Shown piece by piece: positions 24,728-33,561 of a stretch of DNA of 64,000 bases. Position numbers and translations under genes: made by a program. The stretch spans positions 1 through 64,000 of the forward strand of contig CAJOIV010000010.1 in NCBI GenBank assembly GCA_905234665.1, given 5' to 3'. Each line of letters begins with the position of its first letter. Within the stretch, counting starts at the first letter, position 1. The notes under the pieces were generated by a model. The model saw only the letters and a list, made by a program, of their open reading frames with translations. It was not told the origin of the DNA and searched no databases. This stretch comes from an uncultured Bacteroidales bacterium. GTDB lineage: Bacteria > Bacteroidota > Bacteroidia > Bacteroidales > P3.

Positions 24728-25762
24728 ATGAATCCTGTAGCTCTTCGACTCCTTAACCAGCAACTGTTCAGTCCCCAATTCACGGCCCCCGACGAGGTGG
24801 TCGGCCACATGGGTGCCATCCAGGCGCAGGAATACCGTCTGATGCGGTGGGCTGTGGCCATGCGCACACGAAAGCCTTCGGCCAAGGCCTTCGCCGAGGC
24901 CTTCAACCGTGGGAGAATTTTCCGCCTGCACTTGATGCGTGGCACATGGCAGTTGGTGACCGCCGAGGACTACTGGCCGCTACATAGTCTATGTGCTCCC
25001 AAGGCATTGTCTGTCATCAAAGGCTGGATGAGCAGTAACAAGATAAGCATCCCTGAAGAGGAAGAGACAAAGATAAGCCATATCCTTGCCCAGACCGCTG
25101 CCGACCGGGGGAGTGTGACAAAGGAAGACTTCGTTCAAGCGCTGAAAGAACGGGACATCCGCATGGACGACCACCGCCTGTCGTACCACATACGCTTTGC
25201 CGAATTGTCGGGAGTCCTTTGTAGTGGCGACCTGCTGCCCATGAAAGCCACCTATGCTCTTGCCGCCGACAAGATAGGCCCCAGGTGTCGGGTCGACCGC
25301 GACGAGGCCCTGCTGACACTCACCCGTAAGTACTTCCGGAGCCGCCAGCCCGCAACGTTCGAGGACTTCGTCTGGTGGTCGGGACTGAACATCAGTGACT
25401 GCCGCAAAGGGATGGCTCTTCTGGGCAATTACCTCCATAAGGAGCCATACGGAGGGCGCGACTACTACCTGACGGACGACTGTCGCACCCGTGGAACCCG
25501 CAAAGGGCAAAGCCTCTTGGTTCCGCCCTACGACGAGTACCTTATCGGCTACAAGAGCCGCGACGTTGTCCTCCCGTCCGAATACAGCCACAAAGCCCAT
25601 AATAACAGTGGGAATTTCCAACCCATCATCGTCCGGGACGGCCTCGTCTGTGGCAATTGGATGCCTTTCCGCGAGGAATGCCACGCCGAGTTCTTCTTCG
25701 GGAGTCATGATGAGGGCGTGCTGGAGGCCTGGGCCCGATACAAAGAATACCAGTCGAGGTGA
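24728..25762 (+). CDS. Winged-helix (HTH_42) protein, AlkZ-like DNA glycosylase
   Basis: 344 residues of the AlkZ/HTH_42 (formerly DUF1006) family, with GAIQAQEYRLMRWAVAMR carrying the QxQ motif that in AlkZ forms the catalytic surface. Family hallmarks FRLHLMRGTWQLVTAEDYWPL and the C-terminal LLVPPYDEYLIGYKSRD are present. Known members remove N7-alkylated bases or unhook interstrand crosslinks. The exact substrate here is unknown. It is followed at 25 bp by a GNAT gene and then a membrane acyltransferase, probably one transcript. Confidence 0.82.
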   Translation: MNPVALRLLNQQLFSPQFTAPDEVVGHMGAIQAQEYRLMRWAVAMRTRKPSAKAFAEAFNRGRIFRLHLMRGTWQLVTAEDYWPLHSLCAPKALSVIKGWMSSNKISIPEEEETKISHILAQTAADRGSVTKEDFVQALKERDIRMDDHRLSYHIRFAELSGVLCSGDLLPMKATYALAADKIGPRCRVDRDEALLTLTRKYFRSRQPATFEDFVWWSGLNISDCRKGMALLGNYLHKEPYGGRDYYLTDDCRTRGTRKGQSLLVPPYDEYLIGYKSRDVVLPSEYSHKAHNNSGNFQPIIVRDGLVCGNWMPFREECHAEFFFGSHDEGVLEAWARYKEYQSR

Positions 25763-25787
25763 TTCGACTGCCAATATCAGACATACA

Positions 25788-26318
25788 ATGATGATGCAAA
25801 CCGAACGAATACTGCTGCGCCCGTGGCGCGAGAACGATGCCGAGACCCTCTTCAGATATGCCTCCGACCCCGAGGTGGGTCCCCGTGCAGGATGGCCGCC
25901 ACACCAGAGCGTCGAGGAGAGCCGCGGGATTATCCGGACCCTCTTCAGCGGTGAGGGCATGTGGGCGGTGGAATGGAAGGCGACGGGCGAGACCATCGGC
26001 TGTGTCGGCTATCTGCCGTCGTCGCACTCCAACCTGGCCATAGCGGACGACGAATGCGAGGTGGGCTACTGGATCGCCCGTCCTTTCTGGGGGCGGGGAA
26101 TCTGCTCCGAGGCCCTCCGGCTGGTCGTCGACCACTGCTTCCTGGTGAAAGGATTCACTGTCCTCTGGGGCGATTACTTCCCCGAGAATCCCGCATCGGG
26201 ACGCGTCATGGAGAAATGCGGCTTCCACGACACGGGTCGTGTGACACTCTGTCCCAGTCTCGAAGTCGGTGCCGACCGCCCCGTGCGCATCATGCGATTA
26301 GACAACCCTACTCATTAA
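25788..26318 (+). CDS. GNAT family N-acetyltransferase (RimJ/RimL-like)
   Basis: The real start is in the ATG ATG ATG run at 25788-25796; the 275-aa track ORF begins inside the upstream gene. The product, ~176 residues, begins TERILLRPWRENDAETLFRYASDPEVG, the usual RimJ/RimL opening. The acetyl-CoA loop region is GYWIARPFWGRGICSEALRLVVD, and NPASGRVMEKCGFHDTG is the conserved C-terminal motif. Substrate unknown (protein N-terminus, antibiotic or small molecule). Confidence 0.88.
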   Translation: MMMQTERILLRPWRENDAETLFRYASDPEVGPRAGWPPHQSVEESRGIIRTLFSGEGMWAVEWKATGETIGCVGYLPSSHSNLAIADDECEVGYWIARPFWGRGICSEALRLVVDHCFLVKGFTVLWGDYFPENPASGRVMEKCGFHDTGRVTLCPSLEVGADRPVRIMRLDNPTH

Positions 26319-26337
26319 CTATTAACCTTTATCACTC

Positions 26338-27471
26338 ATGACAAGAAAGCATTGGATCGACAATCTCCGTTGGGTGACGGTACTCTTGGTATTGCTCTAC
26401 CACGTCATCTATTTCTACAACAACAAAGGTGTTTTCGGCGGCATAGGCGGTTTCGGCGACGGGCCGCAGTATCAGGACGTGCTGATGTACATCCTTTACC
26501 CCTGGTTCATGCCGCTGCTCTTCCTTCTGGCCGGTGTCAGCGCGCGCTATTCTTTAGATAGCCATACCGGCAAGGAGTGGTTCCGCTCCCGCACCCGCAA
26601 ACTGCTGGTTCCCGCCACCATCGGCTTGTTGGTGTTCCACTGGATGACAGGCTACTTCAACACGCATGTGGCGGGGAACGACGTGTTGGCCCAAGTGCAG
26701 TATCCAGCCAAGTTCTTCGTCCAGGCTGTCAGCGGCATCGGGCCTCTCTGGTTCATCCAGGACCTCTGGCTCTTCTCGCTCGTCTTGCTGCTGTTGCGTT
26801 GGTTGACCAGGAAGTGTGAGTGCCAGTCCTTGAAGAGGCGCCTGCGGTCGGTCGAAGCCTCCCGGATGCTTCCCATGGTGATTGTCCTGTTGGGCGTACT
26901 GTTCTGGATAGGGGAGAGGACCCTCGTCTTCAACCCCCGGCCCGAATCGTTCGACGGCCTCTACAACCTTTACAAGCCTTTCTTCTACATCATCCCCTTC
27001 CTGTTGGGCTACTATGTCTTCTCGCGCGACCGCGTGCAGGAGTCCCTGGCCGAGGGCTGGATAACGCTGCTGGTCATCGCCGTGCTGAGCGGTGTCGCGC
27101 TGGTGCTCCTCACCTTCGGGCAGGACAACACCACGCCGCGCTATCTGGCCAGTCCGCTCAACTGCATCTACGGCTGGCTGATGTGTCTTGCCATGATGGG
27201 CTGGTTCAAGGCCAGGTTCGACCGCACAGGCCGCTTCGCCGGCTATATGACCCGCTCCAGCTATGGCCTCTATATCGTCCACTACCTCGTTGTCGCCAGC
27301 CTTGGCTACATGATGAAAGTCTACACCACGCTTCCTCCGGTGGCCATGTACGCCATCCTCATTGTCGCGGTCTTCACCCTCTCGCCGCTGCTGTATGAAA
27401 TCCTGCGGCGCATTCCTGTCGTCCGCTGGTGTGTGCTGGGTGTCAAAGGCAGTGGCAAACAAAAAAGATGA
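26338..27471 (+). CDS. Membrane acyltransferase (acyltransferase 3 family)
   Basis: 377 residues with about ten hydrophobic segments. The N-terminus RKHWIDNLRWVTVLLVLLYHVIYFYNN carries the conserved early Arg and His of acyltransferase-3 proteins, and RSRTRKLLVPATIGLLV follows the usual second-loop pattern. These enzymes move acetyl or other acyl groups onto surface glycans; the acceptor here cannot be told. It starts 19 bp after the GNAT gene. The stop codon lies inside the terminator hairpin. Confidence 0.85.
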   Translation: MTRKHWIDNLRWVTVLLVLLYHVIYFYNNKGVFGGIGGFGDGPQYQDVLMYILYPWFMPLLFLLAGVSARYSLDSHTGKEWFRSRTRKLLVPATIGLLVFHWMTGYFNTHVAGNDVLAQVQYPAKFFVQAVSGIGPLWFIQDLWLFSLVLLLLRWLTRKCECQSLKRRLRSVEASRMLPMVIVLLGVLFWIGERTLVFNPRPESFDGLYNLYKPFFYIIPFLLGYYVFSRDRVQESLAEGWITLLVIAVLSGVALVLLTFGQDNTTPRYLASPLNCIYGWLMCLAMMGWFKARFDRTGRFAGYMTRSSYGLYIVHYLVVASLGYMMKVYTTLPPVAMYAILIVAVFTLSPLLYEILRRIPVVRWCVLGVKGSGKQKR

Positions 27472-27489
27472 GGCCTCGATGGCCTCATC
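27467..27489. terminator. Bidirectional terminator
   Basis: Perfect 9-bp stem GATGAGGCC / GGCCTCATC with a 5-nt loop. A-rich on its left and T-containing on its right, so it can end both the plus-strand acyltransferase transcript and the minus-strand tRNA transcript (TTTTTTG on the minus strand). Confidence 0.75.
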
Positions 27490-27493
27490 TTTG

Positions 27494-27567
<74 letters not shown>

Positions 27568-27590
27568 GTTTTCTTTCACGAATTCGGGTG

Positions 27591-27598
27591 CAAAAGTA
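27591..27598 (-). promoter_or_regulatory. -7 box (TACTTTTG) for tRNA-Ala(GGC)
   Basis: Minus strand TTGTACTTTTGCACCC, 23 bp upstream of the tRNA. Confidence 0.6.
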
Positions 27599-27734
27599 CA
27601 ACCTTTTTCTGAACTGACCAAATTTTTTTTTCTTTTCGCTGATAATCAACGCTGTTTTTGGCCGGTTTCTTTCTGCAAACAGCCTCCTGGAGTCGTTATT
27701 TTCTGGAAAATCGGCCTTTGTCCATATCCTCGTT

Positions 27735-28502
27735 TCACACGTACCACTTAAATCCATCGAAGGGGTTCAGCGGGAGTGAATCCTGCTCGTCCTTCTGCTT
27801 GTTCGAGAGTTCCTGCAGCCGTCGGATGCGGCGCACGCCCCACTTCCACATCTTTATATCGAACACGATGAACAGGATGAGCAGTCCGCCAGTCACAAGC
27901 TCCACCCCCTCGCCCAGGTCCTCGGCCACCATCAGCAGCGAGTCGAACGTCCCGTGCCACAGCATCGGCACGGCGAAGGCCTTAATCATATACTCTTTAC
28001 GCTTCGATGGCGTGAACTTGGCCAGGGCGAAGTAGTACCCCATCATCACGCCAAACAGGAAATGCCCAGGTACCGACAGCACCGCACGCGTCACACCCAC
28101 CGAGAGCGAGTCGATATACGAATCCTGCATCACCACGTACCCTATATTCTCCACCCCTGCGAAACCCAGCGACACGAAGCAGGCGTACACAATGCCGTCA
28201 AAATATTCGTTGAACTCCTTGCTCTTCCAGACTGCCCAGTAAAGCACCAGCAGCTTACACAACTCCTCGCTGCAGCCCGCCACGATAAACCCAGTATAGG
28301 TCCCCCGCAGCAGTGGCACCTGCGGCGTGAATTCCGACAGGACCTCCTCCATGCCAATCGCCAGCACCACCGCCAGACATCCCATCAGGAATGCCTTCAG
28401 CAGTTTCCCGAAAGGCTCCTTCTCCACTTTGTCCTGTCTGTAAACCACATACGCCAGTATCAGCACCGGCAGCACCGCAAGGGCAATCAGTATTGTATTC
28501 AT
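27735..28502 (-). CDS. PrsW-family intramembrane metalloprotease
   Basis: 255 residues, about seven to eight transmembrane segments. PrsW motifs are intact: GCSEELCKLLVLY (paired Glu), FAGVENIGYV, PGHFLFGVMMGYYFALAK and the C-terminal PMLWHGTFDSL. In Bacillus, PrsW cuts the anti-sigma factor RsiW. No such partner is adjacent here, although two ECF systems lie elsewhere in the window, so the substrate is unknown. It has its own TATCTTTG promoter. Confidence 0.85.
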   Translation of the reverse strand: MNTILIALAVLPVLILAYVVYRQDKVEKEPFGKLLKAFLMGCLAVVLAIGMEEVLSEFTPQVPLLRGTYTGFIVAGCSEELCKLLVLYWAVWKSKEFNEYFDGIVYACFVSLGFAGVENIGYVVMQDSYIDSLSVGVTRAVLSVPGHFLFGVMMGYYFALAKFTPSKRKEYMIKAFAVPMLWHGTFDSLLMVAEDLGEGVELVTGGLLILFIVFDIKMWKWGVRRIRRLQELSNKQKDEQDSLPLNPFDGFKWYV

Positions 28503-28527
28503 TGTCTTCTATCTGTTTTTCGCGCTG

Positions 28528-28535
28528 CAAAGATA
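28528..28535 (-). promoter_or_regulatory. -7 box (TATCTTTG) for the PrsW gene
   Basis: Minus strand TTGTATCTTTGCAGCGC, 26 bp upstream of the ATG. Confidence 0.6.
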
Positions 28536-28602
28536 CAACTTTTCCGTGACATATTCTCTCTGCAGGGCAATATTTCTCTCGGGCTGGAGTTATGTATACA
28601 AT

Positions 28603-29616
28603 ATGGATGACTCTCAAAACAGCCTCTCGGGCAGTGCCATGCCCTACCTGACGTTGGCGGAGGTGATGCGGCGGCGTTTTGGCTGCCGGGTGCAGAAACT
28701 CTCTGTCGACGCCGGCTTTACCTGTCCCAACCGCGACGGGACGCTGGGGCACACGGGCTGCATCTTCTGCGCCGGCGAGGCCTTTGTGCCCTCCTACTGC
28801 CGCATGGCGGGGAGCATCACGCGCCAGATCGACGAGGGCATCCGCTTCCACCAGTGGCGCTACCGCAAAGCCACGAAATACTTGGCCTACTTCCAGTCGT
28901 ATAGCAACACCTACGCCCCGTTGGAGGTGCTCAAGGCCCGCTACGGCGAGGCTTTGGCCCATCCGCAGGTGTCGGGGATAGTCGTCGGCACGCGGCCCGA
29001 CTGTGTGGACGACGGGAAGTTGGACTATCTGGCTTCCTTGGCAAATGAGCACTATGTGGCCGTGGAGTACGGCATCGAGAGCTGCTACGACAAGACCCTC
29101 CGCCTCATCCGTCGCGGTCACGACTTCGCCTGCACCGAGCGCGCCATCCGCGCCACCGCCGACCGCGGGCTACCCGTCGGCGGACACCTCATCCTCGGCC
29201 TTCCGGGCGAGAGCCGCGAGGAGATGCTTGCTGAGGCCGACATACTGTCGTCTCTGCCCCTCGACAGTCTCAAACTGCATCAGTTGCAGATACTTCGGGG
29301 AACGGAGTTGGAACGCCAATGGAGAGAGGACCCCGCCTCGGTGCCGCCGCCCTTTACGCTGGAAGAGTATATCGACCTGGTGTGCGAATTCCTCCGCCGC
29401 CTGCGTCCCACGATAGCCATCGAACGCCTCGCGGGCGAAGTCCCGCCACGCTATCAGGCCACGCCCGACCGCTCCTGGCGTCGGCCCTCCAAAGAGTCAA
29501 CCCGGACACTGGGTGGGGCGCTCCTGCGCAACGAAGACATCCCCCGCCTGGTCGTGGCGCGTCTTCAGGCCTCCTCGGCGGCCATGGGGAGCGGTTCCTC
29601 CTCACCAAAAGAGTAG
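28603..29616 (+). CDS. TIGR01212 (YhcC-type) radical SAM protein
   Basis: Start at MDDSQ (28603) rather than the track's 28546. The [4Fe-4S] motif sits in DAGFTCPNRDGTLGHTGCIFC, the spacing particular to the YhcC/TIGR01212 family. YGIESCYDKTLRLIRRGHD and HLILGLPGESREEM are family hallmarks. ~337 residues. The reaction is not known to me. The last 52 bp overlap the 3' end of the converging vsr gene. Confidence 0.88.
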   Translation: MDDSQNSLSGSAMPYLTLAEVMRRRFGCRVQKLSVDAGFTCPNRDGTLGHTGCIFCAGEAFVPSYCRMAGSITRQIDEGIRFHQWRYRKATKYLAYFQSYSNTYAPLEVLKARYGEALAHPQVSGIVVGTRPDCVDDGKLDYLASLANEHYVAVEYGIESCYDKTLRLIRRGHDFACTERAIRATADRGLPVGGHLILGLPGESREEMLAEADILSSLPLDSLKLHQLQILRGTELERQWREDPASVPPPFTLEEYIDLVCEFLRRLRPTIAIERLAGEVPPRYQATPDRSWRRPSKESTRTLGGALLRNEDIPRLVVARLQASSAAMGSGSSSPKE

Positions 29617-30098
29617 GCGACAGGCTTGTGCCTGTAGTGGGCAAGCATGTTCTCGTTGAGCAGCACCTCCACCTCGCGCATGGTCTGCTCTATCCTGTCG
29701 GGTTTCAGCTGGCACTCCCACACCACGATGACCTGCCATCCGTTCTCTTGCAGCAAGGCGTAGTCCCGTTGGTCGCGGGCCTGGTTGCGGGCGATTTTGT
29801 TGACCCAAAACTCGCGGTTGGTGTTTGGAATCTTGCAGCACTCGGAATTCTCGATTCTCAACGTTGAATTCTCAATTCTCACGTTGTGTCCGTGCCAGAA
29901 GCATCCGTTCACGAAGATGGCCGTGCGGTAAGGCCGCATCACGATGTCCGGCTTCCCCGGCACGCTCTTGACGTTCAGCCTATAGCGGTATCCGTGCGCC
30001 CACAGCCACCGCCTCACCCGCATCTCCGGCCTTGTCCCCTTCGAATGAATGTGCGACATGCACTTATGCCGTTGCTCGGGTGTCATCGTGTCGGTCAT
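29565..30098 (-). CDS. vsr: Very-short-patch repair endonuclease (Vsr)
   Basis: Nicks beside T:G mismatches that arise by deamination of 5-methylcytosine. The N-terminus MTPEQRHKCMSHIHSKGTRPEMRVRRWLWAHGYRYR, then PGKPDIVM and FVNGCFWHGH, are diagnostic. After FWHGH, relatives go almost directly to the PxTNxEFW segment; here ~20 residues (NVRIENSTLRIENSECCKI) intervene, encoded by TTCTCAATTCTCA-type repeat DNA. No cytosine methyltransferase gene is adjacent. It follows the RhuM gene by 4 bp, so the two are co-transcribed. Confidence 0.92.
   Translation of the reverse strand: MTDTMTPEQRHKCMSHIHSKGTRPEMRVRRWLWAHGYRYRLNVKSVPGKPDIVMRPYRTAIFVNGCFWHGHNVRIENSTLRIENSECCKIPNTNREFWVNKIARNQARDQRDYALLQENGWQVIVVWECQLKPDRIEQTMREVEVLLNENMLAHYRHKPVAYSFGEEEPLPMAAEEA
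29850..29884. repeat. Low-complexity repeat inside vsr
   Basis: Near-tandem copies of GAATTCTCGATTCTCAA / GAATTCTCAATTCTCA, the same motif as the intergenic repeats at 12060, 32610 and 34770. It is inserted in frame in vsr. Confidence 0.65.
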
Positions 30099-30102
30099 AG
30101 GG

Positions 30103-31110
30103 CTATACTTTGTTTCCGAGTTGTTTCCGCATAGCTTTGTCGAAGTCAGAATCTATCTTTTGTGTACGGTTGAAAATATCGTACTCGGCAGAAGCTTTTT
30201 CTTCGGCCATGGTTTTAGAAATGGAGCCTTTGTTGGGGAGTATTTTGAAACGACGGAAATTCAGGAATTCGTTGACGCTGGCGGCGAACTGCTCCATGGT
30301 GAAAGTGTTCTCGGTTTCCACCAGGTCTTCAATGTAATCGAAGAAACCCGTTACGGCACGCTCCAAACGGCGTATCTGTTGTTCGTCGAGATAGTTTTTG
30401 GCTACGGTGACATCCGATTTCAGGATGCGTCCGTCGGGTGAGTTCTTCCAAGTCGTCAGCCCCATGTGTTCCTTGGTGTGATCGGCGGAGGTGTAGATGA
30501 TTTCGGCTGCCGTCTTGCCGGTGATAGCGTAGTGGAACTTGTTCTGCACCATGGCGTAGAAGTCCTGTGTTACAGGCGACGACTTGTCATAGTCGATGCT
30601 GCATTCGGCGAAGATGTCAGTGATTTGCTGCCAGATGCGTCGTTCACTGGCACGGATGGAACGAATACGTTCCAGCAACTCGCGGAAATAGTCCTTGCCA
30701 AACACCGCCTCACCCTGTTTCAGTCGATTGTCGTCCAGGACAAACCCCTTGCGGATATACTCGTTTAACACCTTTGTCGCCCATTGTCGGAAGTGCGTGG
30801 CCTTGGCCGAGTTGACGCGATAGCCGACAGATATGATGGCGTCGAGATTGTAGAAATCTACATTTTCTTTCACCTCTCCGCGGAAACCCCTATTCACGAC
30901 TGTTTCCATTTTGGAAATAGTCGCATTTTTGTTGAGTTCTCCGCTGTCGTAGATGTTTTGCAGGTGCTTGCTGATGGCAGGAACATTCACTCCGAATAGC
31001 TGTGCCATAGCCTTCTGAGTTAGCCAGATGGTTTCGTCCCGCACCACACCCTGCACACTCCCTTCATTGTCGGGAAGGTTGTATAAAATGAATTGTATTT
31101 CGTTGGTCAT
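30103..31110 (-). CDS. RhuM family (virulence protein) homologue
   Basis: 335 residues. The N-terminal domain resembles KilA-N/phage-type winged helix (IWLTQKAMAQLFGVNVPAISKHLQNIYDSGEL), and the centre has the RhuM core YNLDAIISVGYRVNSAKATHFRQWATKVLNEYIRKGF. RhuM was named from a Salmonella pathogenicity island. Its biochemical role is unknown, and homologues often sit in accessory islands. It is co-transcribed with vsr downstream and overlaps a small upstream ORF by ATGA. Confidence 0.85.
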   Translation of the reverse strand: MTNEIQFILYNLPDNEGSVQGVVRDETIWLTQKAMAQLFGVNVPAISKHLQNIYDSGELNKNATISKMETVVNRGFRGEVKENVDFYNLDAIISVGYRVNSAKATHFRQWATKVLNEYIRKGFVLDDNRLKQGEAVFGKDYFRELLERIRSIRASERRIWQQITDIFAECSIDYDKSSPVTQDFYAMVQNKFHYAITGKTAAEIIYTSADHTKEHMGLTTWKNSPDGRILKSDVTVAKNYLDEQQIRRLERAVTGFFDYIEDLVETENTFTMEQFAASVNEFLNFRRFKILPNKGSISKTMAEEKASAEYDIFNRTQKIDSDFDKAMRKQLGNKV

Positions 31111-31229
31111 ATTGTCTTATAGATATTCTCAATAGTGGTGTAATTAAACGGTTGAATGTTGGATTCTTTCGTATATTTTAGAAATGCGAGCCATGCCTTC
31201 TTGCGCTCATTGCTGTCTTGATATATCAT
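31107..31229 (-). CDS. Possible 40-residue small protein upstream of RhuM
   Basis: MIYQDSNERKKAWLAFLKYTKESNIQPFNY... ends with an ATGA overlap onto the RhuM start, an arrangement typical of real coupled genes. It could equally be the tail of a decayed gene: upstream sequence in the same frame (track ORF to 31394) is proline-rich and looks non-coding. Not recognised. The rest of 31230-31441 shows no gene. Confidence 0.35.
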   Translation of the reverse strand: MIYQDSNERKKAWLAFLKYTKESNIQPFNYTTIENIYKTI

Positions 31230-31441
31230 TCCGTCTTTTTTGTTTATATGCCTGTTTGTTAAAACTATGTGACGGGGGAGAATAGAGGGGGAGCGGGGAG
31301 GGGGATTATACATAGTTCGGGGGTGGATAGGAGGAAGTGGGGCGGAAGTTTTGGGATAGGACGTTAAAAGAACGGACTTTGAACGGAGTTTCATTAGCCC
31401 GAAAGATGAAGGCCGCTGCGGCGGCAGTGACGTCGGTGCGG

Positions 31442-32608
31442 TTAGTTGTCGCTCGAGAAGAAATCCTTGAGGGTGAGGTTGTCGAGGAAGTCTTCCGAGT
31501 CGGGGTCGACATAGTCGTCATCCTCGTCGTCGTCGGCATATTCGTCGGGGTTGCTGTCGCCGACGAAGGTGGCGAGCCAGTCGCGGTCGGCGTTGTGGCT
31601 GCGGCCGTTGTCGACCCACTGGTCGGGGTCGGCGTATATTTCGAGGAACTTGGCGGGGCCTTCGCAGAAGAGCTCGACATCGTCGGCCACGGCGGGGACG
31701 AGGACGCACTCGCCGGCATGCACGGGGACGACCTGGTCGAGGGTCTTGACGGCGCCAATGCCTTCGACGCAGAGGTAGACGACGAAGGAGTCGAGCTTGG
31801 CGAGGCTCTTGCGGATGGGTTTCTGCAGGGGGATGACGCTGGTGGTGAAGTAGGGGCACTGTGCCAGGCGCGTGGTGGCGCCGGCGCGGGCGGTGTAGTG
31901 GGTCTTGCCGTCCTTGGTGGGGCCAAAGTCGATGGCGGCGAGGGCCTCGGCGGTGTGGAGTTCGCGCAGGCGGCCGTCGGTGTCGGGGCGGTTGTAGTCG
32001 TAGATGCGGTAGGTGCAGTCGCTGCTCTGCTGTATCTCGGCCAGGAGGATGCCCTTGCCGATGGCGTGGACCCGTCCGGCGGGGATGAAGAGGACGTCGC
32101 CGGCTGCGGGGTGTTCGATGTGGAGCAGTTGCTCGAAGGTGCCGTCGGCGAGGGCCTGCTGGTACTGCTCGGGGGTGGTTTTGGCGGCAAATCCGTCGAC
32201 AATCTCGGCGCCCTTGTCGGCCTCAATGATATACCACATCTCGGTCTTGCCGTTGTCCATCCCGCGCTCGAAAGCCAACTTGTCGTCGGGGTGCACCTGG
32301 ATGGAGAGGCGGTCGGCGGCGTCGATGAGCTTGATGAGGAGGGGGAACTGGGGGCCGAAGTGGTCGTAGTTCCGTTCGCCGAGGAGTTCGCCCATGTAAA
32401 TCTCGATGGCCTCGTTGACGGTGTTGTTGGCCAGGAAGCCGTTGGCGATGACAGACTCGTTGCCTTCGACGCTGGAGAGGACCCACAGCTCGCCGCAGTT
32501 GGGCAGGGGGTCGTAGTCGAAGCCGAGGGTTTTGATGCGGTTGCCTCCCCAGACCTTGTTCTTGAACAGGGGGAGGAACTTCATGGGGTAGAGGGTGGTG
32601 TCGAGCAT
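31442..32608 (-). CDS. manA: Mannose-6-phosphate isomerase, class I
   Basis: Interconverts mannose-6-phosphate and fructose-6-phosphate. Zinc ligands are visible in LSIQVHPDDKLA (Gln, His), NGKTEMWYII (Glu) and FIPAGRVHAIG (His). The N-terminus is LYPMKFLPLFKNKVWGGNRI. The ATG at 32608 is used; 32584 (MKFLPL) is an alternative. A ~40-residue Asp/Glu-rich tail (YADDDEDDDYVDPDSEDF) follows the catalytic domain, which is unusual. ~388 residues. A low-complexity repeat lies immediately upstream. Confidence 0.93.
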   Translation of the reverse strand: MLDTTLYPMKFLPLFKNKVWGGNRIKTLGFDYDPLPNCGELWVLSSVEGNESVIANGFLANNTVNEAIEIYMGELLGERNYDHFGPQFPLLIKLIDAADRLSIQVHPDDKLAFERGMDNGKTEMWYIIEADKGAEIVDGFAAKTTPEQYQQALADGTFEQLLHIEHPAAGDVLFIPAGRVHAIGKGILLAEIQQSSDCTYRIYDYNRPDTDGRLRELHTAEALAAIDFGPTKDGKTHYTARAGATTRLAQCPYFTTSVIPLQKPIRKSLAKLDSFVVYLCVEGIGAVKTLDQVVPVHAGECVLVPAVADDVELFCEGPAKFLEIYADPDQWVDNGRSHNADRDWLATFVGDSNPDEYADDDEDDDYVDPDSEDFLDNLTLKDFFSSDN

Positions 32609-32609
32609 G

Positions 32610-32645
32610 TAGGAATTGATAATTGAGAATTGAAAATTGACAATT
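32610..32645. repeat. Low-complexity intergenic repeat
   Basis: GGAATTGATAATTGAGAATT continuing as GAAAATTGACAATTAG, period about 9-10. It fills the gap between the thioredoxin-like gene and manA. Confidence 0.7.
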
Positions 32646-33561
32646 AGAGTATGCCGTCGAGTTCCCAGTCGCGGATGTCGCGGGTCTGGACGCGGCCTTC
32701 GGCATCGACGAGGATGGCGTAGGGGAGGTGGTCGACGGAGAGTTGCTTGAGCCAGGGGGCATCCCAGCCTGCGGGGCTGTCGTCGATGCGGATATAGACG
32801 ATGCCCACGGGGTGTTTTTTGGCGATGCGGCGGGCGCGTGCCACGAACTGCTGGCAGCGGTCGCACCACGAGGCGCCGACGACGAGGAGTGTGGGGCCTT
32901 CGGCGTTGCGGACTTCGCTGAACTTGACCTGTTTGTGGTTCTCGTCGGCGAAGGAGAAGTCGGGCATGTCGCCCCCTTCGGCCACGGAGGGAGTCTCGCG
33001 CAGCCAGCGGCGCAGGAGGGTGTAGTGGTAGGTGTGGCGTGCGGGGCCTTCGATGAGGGGTATGAGCTGTCGCAGGAGGCTTTCGTCGAGAGACTGCATG
33101 TGGCAGTAGAGGACGAAGGGGAGGTAGATGTCGGTGGGGTGGGCCTGCACCTCTTCGCGCAGGAAAGTGGAGGGTTCGGCGGCGTTGCGCAGCTGCTCGA
33201 GGAGGTAGCGGTACTCGCTGTTGGAGCGCGAGCCCTTGATGAGCGAGGCCTCCGGGTGGGTGGCGTTGAGGGCGATGGAGAGGGAGGCGTTCTCGAGGTA
33301 GAAATAGAGGGGCTGGCGCATGGAGGGGTGGCTGAGGGAAGCCAGCACGGGCCGGCCGACGGAGCCCGAGAAGAGGAAGAGGCCGCGGTCGATGCGGGCG
33401 GAGTGGGTGTGCGAGGTCGAGTCGCCGTCGAAGACGGTCAACGTCACATCGCCCGAGAGCGAGCTCTCGCCGCTGATTTCGTAGCCCTGGGCGGACGCCG
33501 CCACGGGCATCAGCAGGAAGAGCAGGACCCAGCGGCTAATAAGAGCGGTAGGTCGAGCCAT
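32644..33561 (-). CDS. Exported thioredoxin-like protein (TlpA/AhpC-TSA type)
   Basis: Start at MARPTALISRWVLLFLLMPVAASAQ (33561), a signal peptide; the track start adds 36 non-coding residues. An N-terminal DUF4369-like beta domain (~25-130) leads to a C-terminal thioredoxin fold (~195-305) with the redox motif WCDRC. This is the usual periplasmic Bacteroidetes thiol-disulfide oxidoreductase layout. ~305 residues. It overlaps the upstream small lipoprotein gene by 26 bp. Confidence 0.82.
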   Translation of the reverse strand: MARPTALISRWVLLFLLMPVAASAQGYEISGESSLSGDVTLTVFDGDSTSHTHSARIDRGLFLFSGSVGRPVLASLSHPSMRQPLYFYLENASLSIALNATHPEASLIKGSRSNSEYRYLLEQLRNAAEPSTFLREEVQAHPTDIYLPFVLYCHMQSLDESLLRQLIPLIEGPARHTYHYTLLRRWLRETPSVAEGGDMPDFSFADENHKQVKFSEVRNAEGPTLLVVGASWCDRCQQFVARARRIAKKHPVGIVYIRIDDSPAGWDAPWLKQLSVDHLPYAILVDAEGRVQTRDIRDWELDGIL

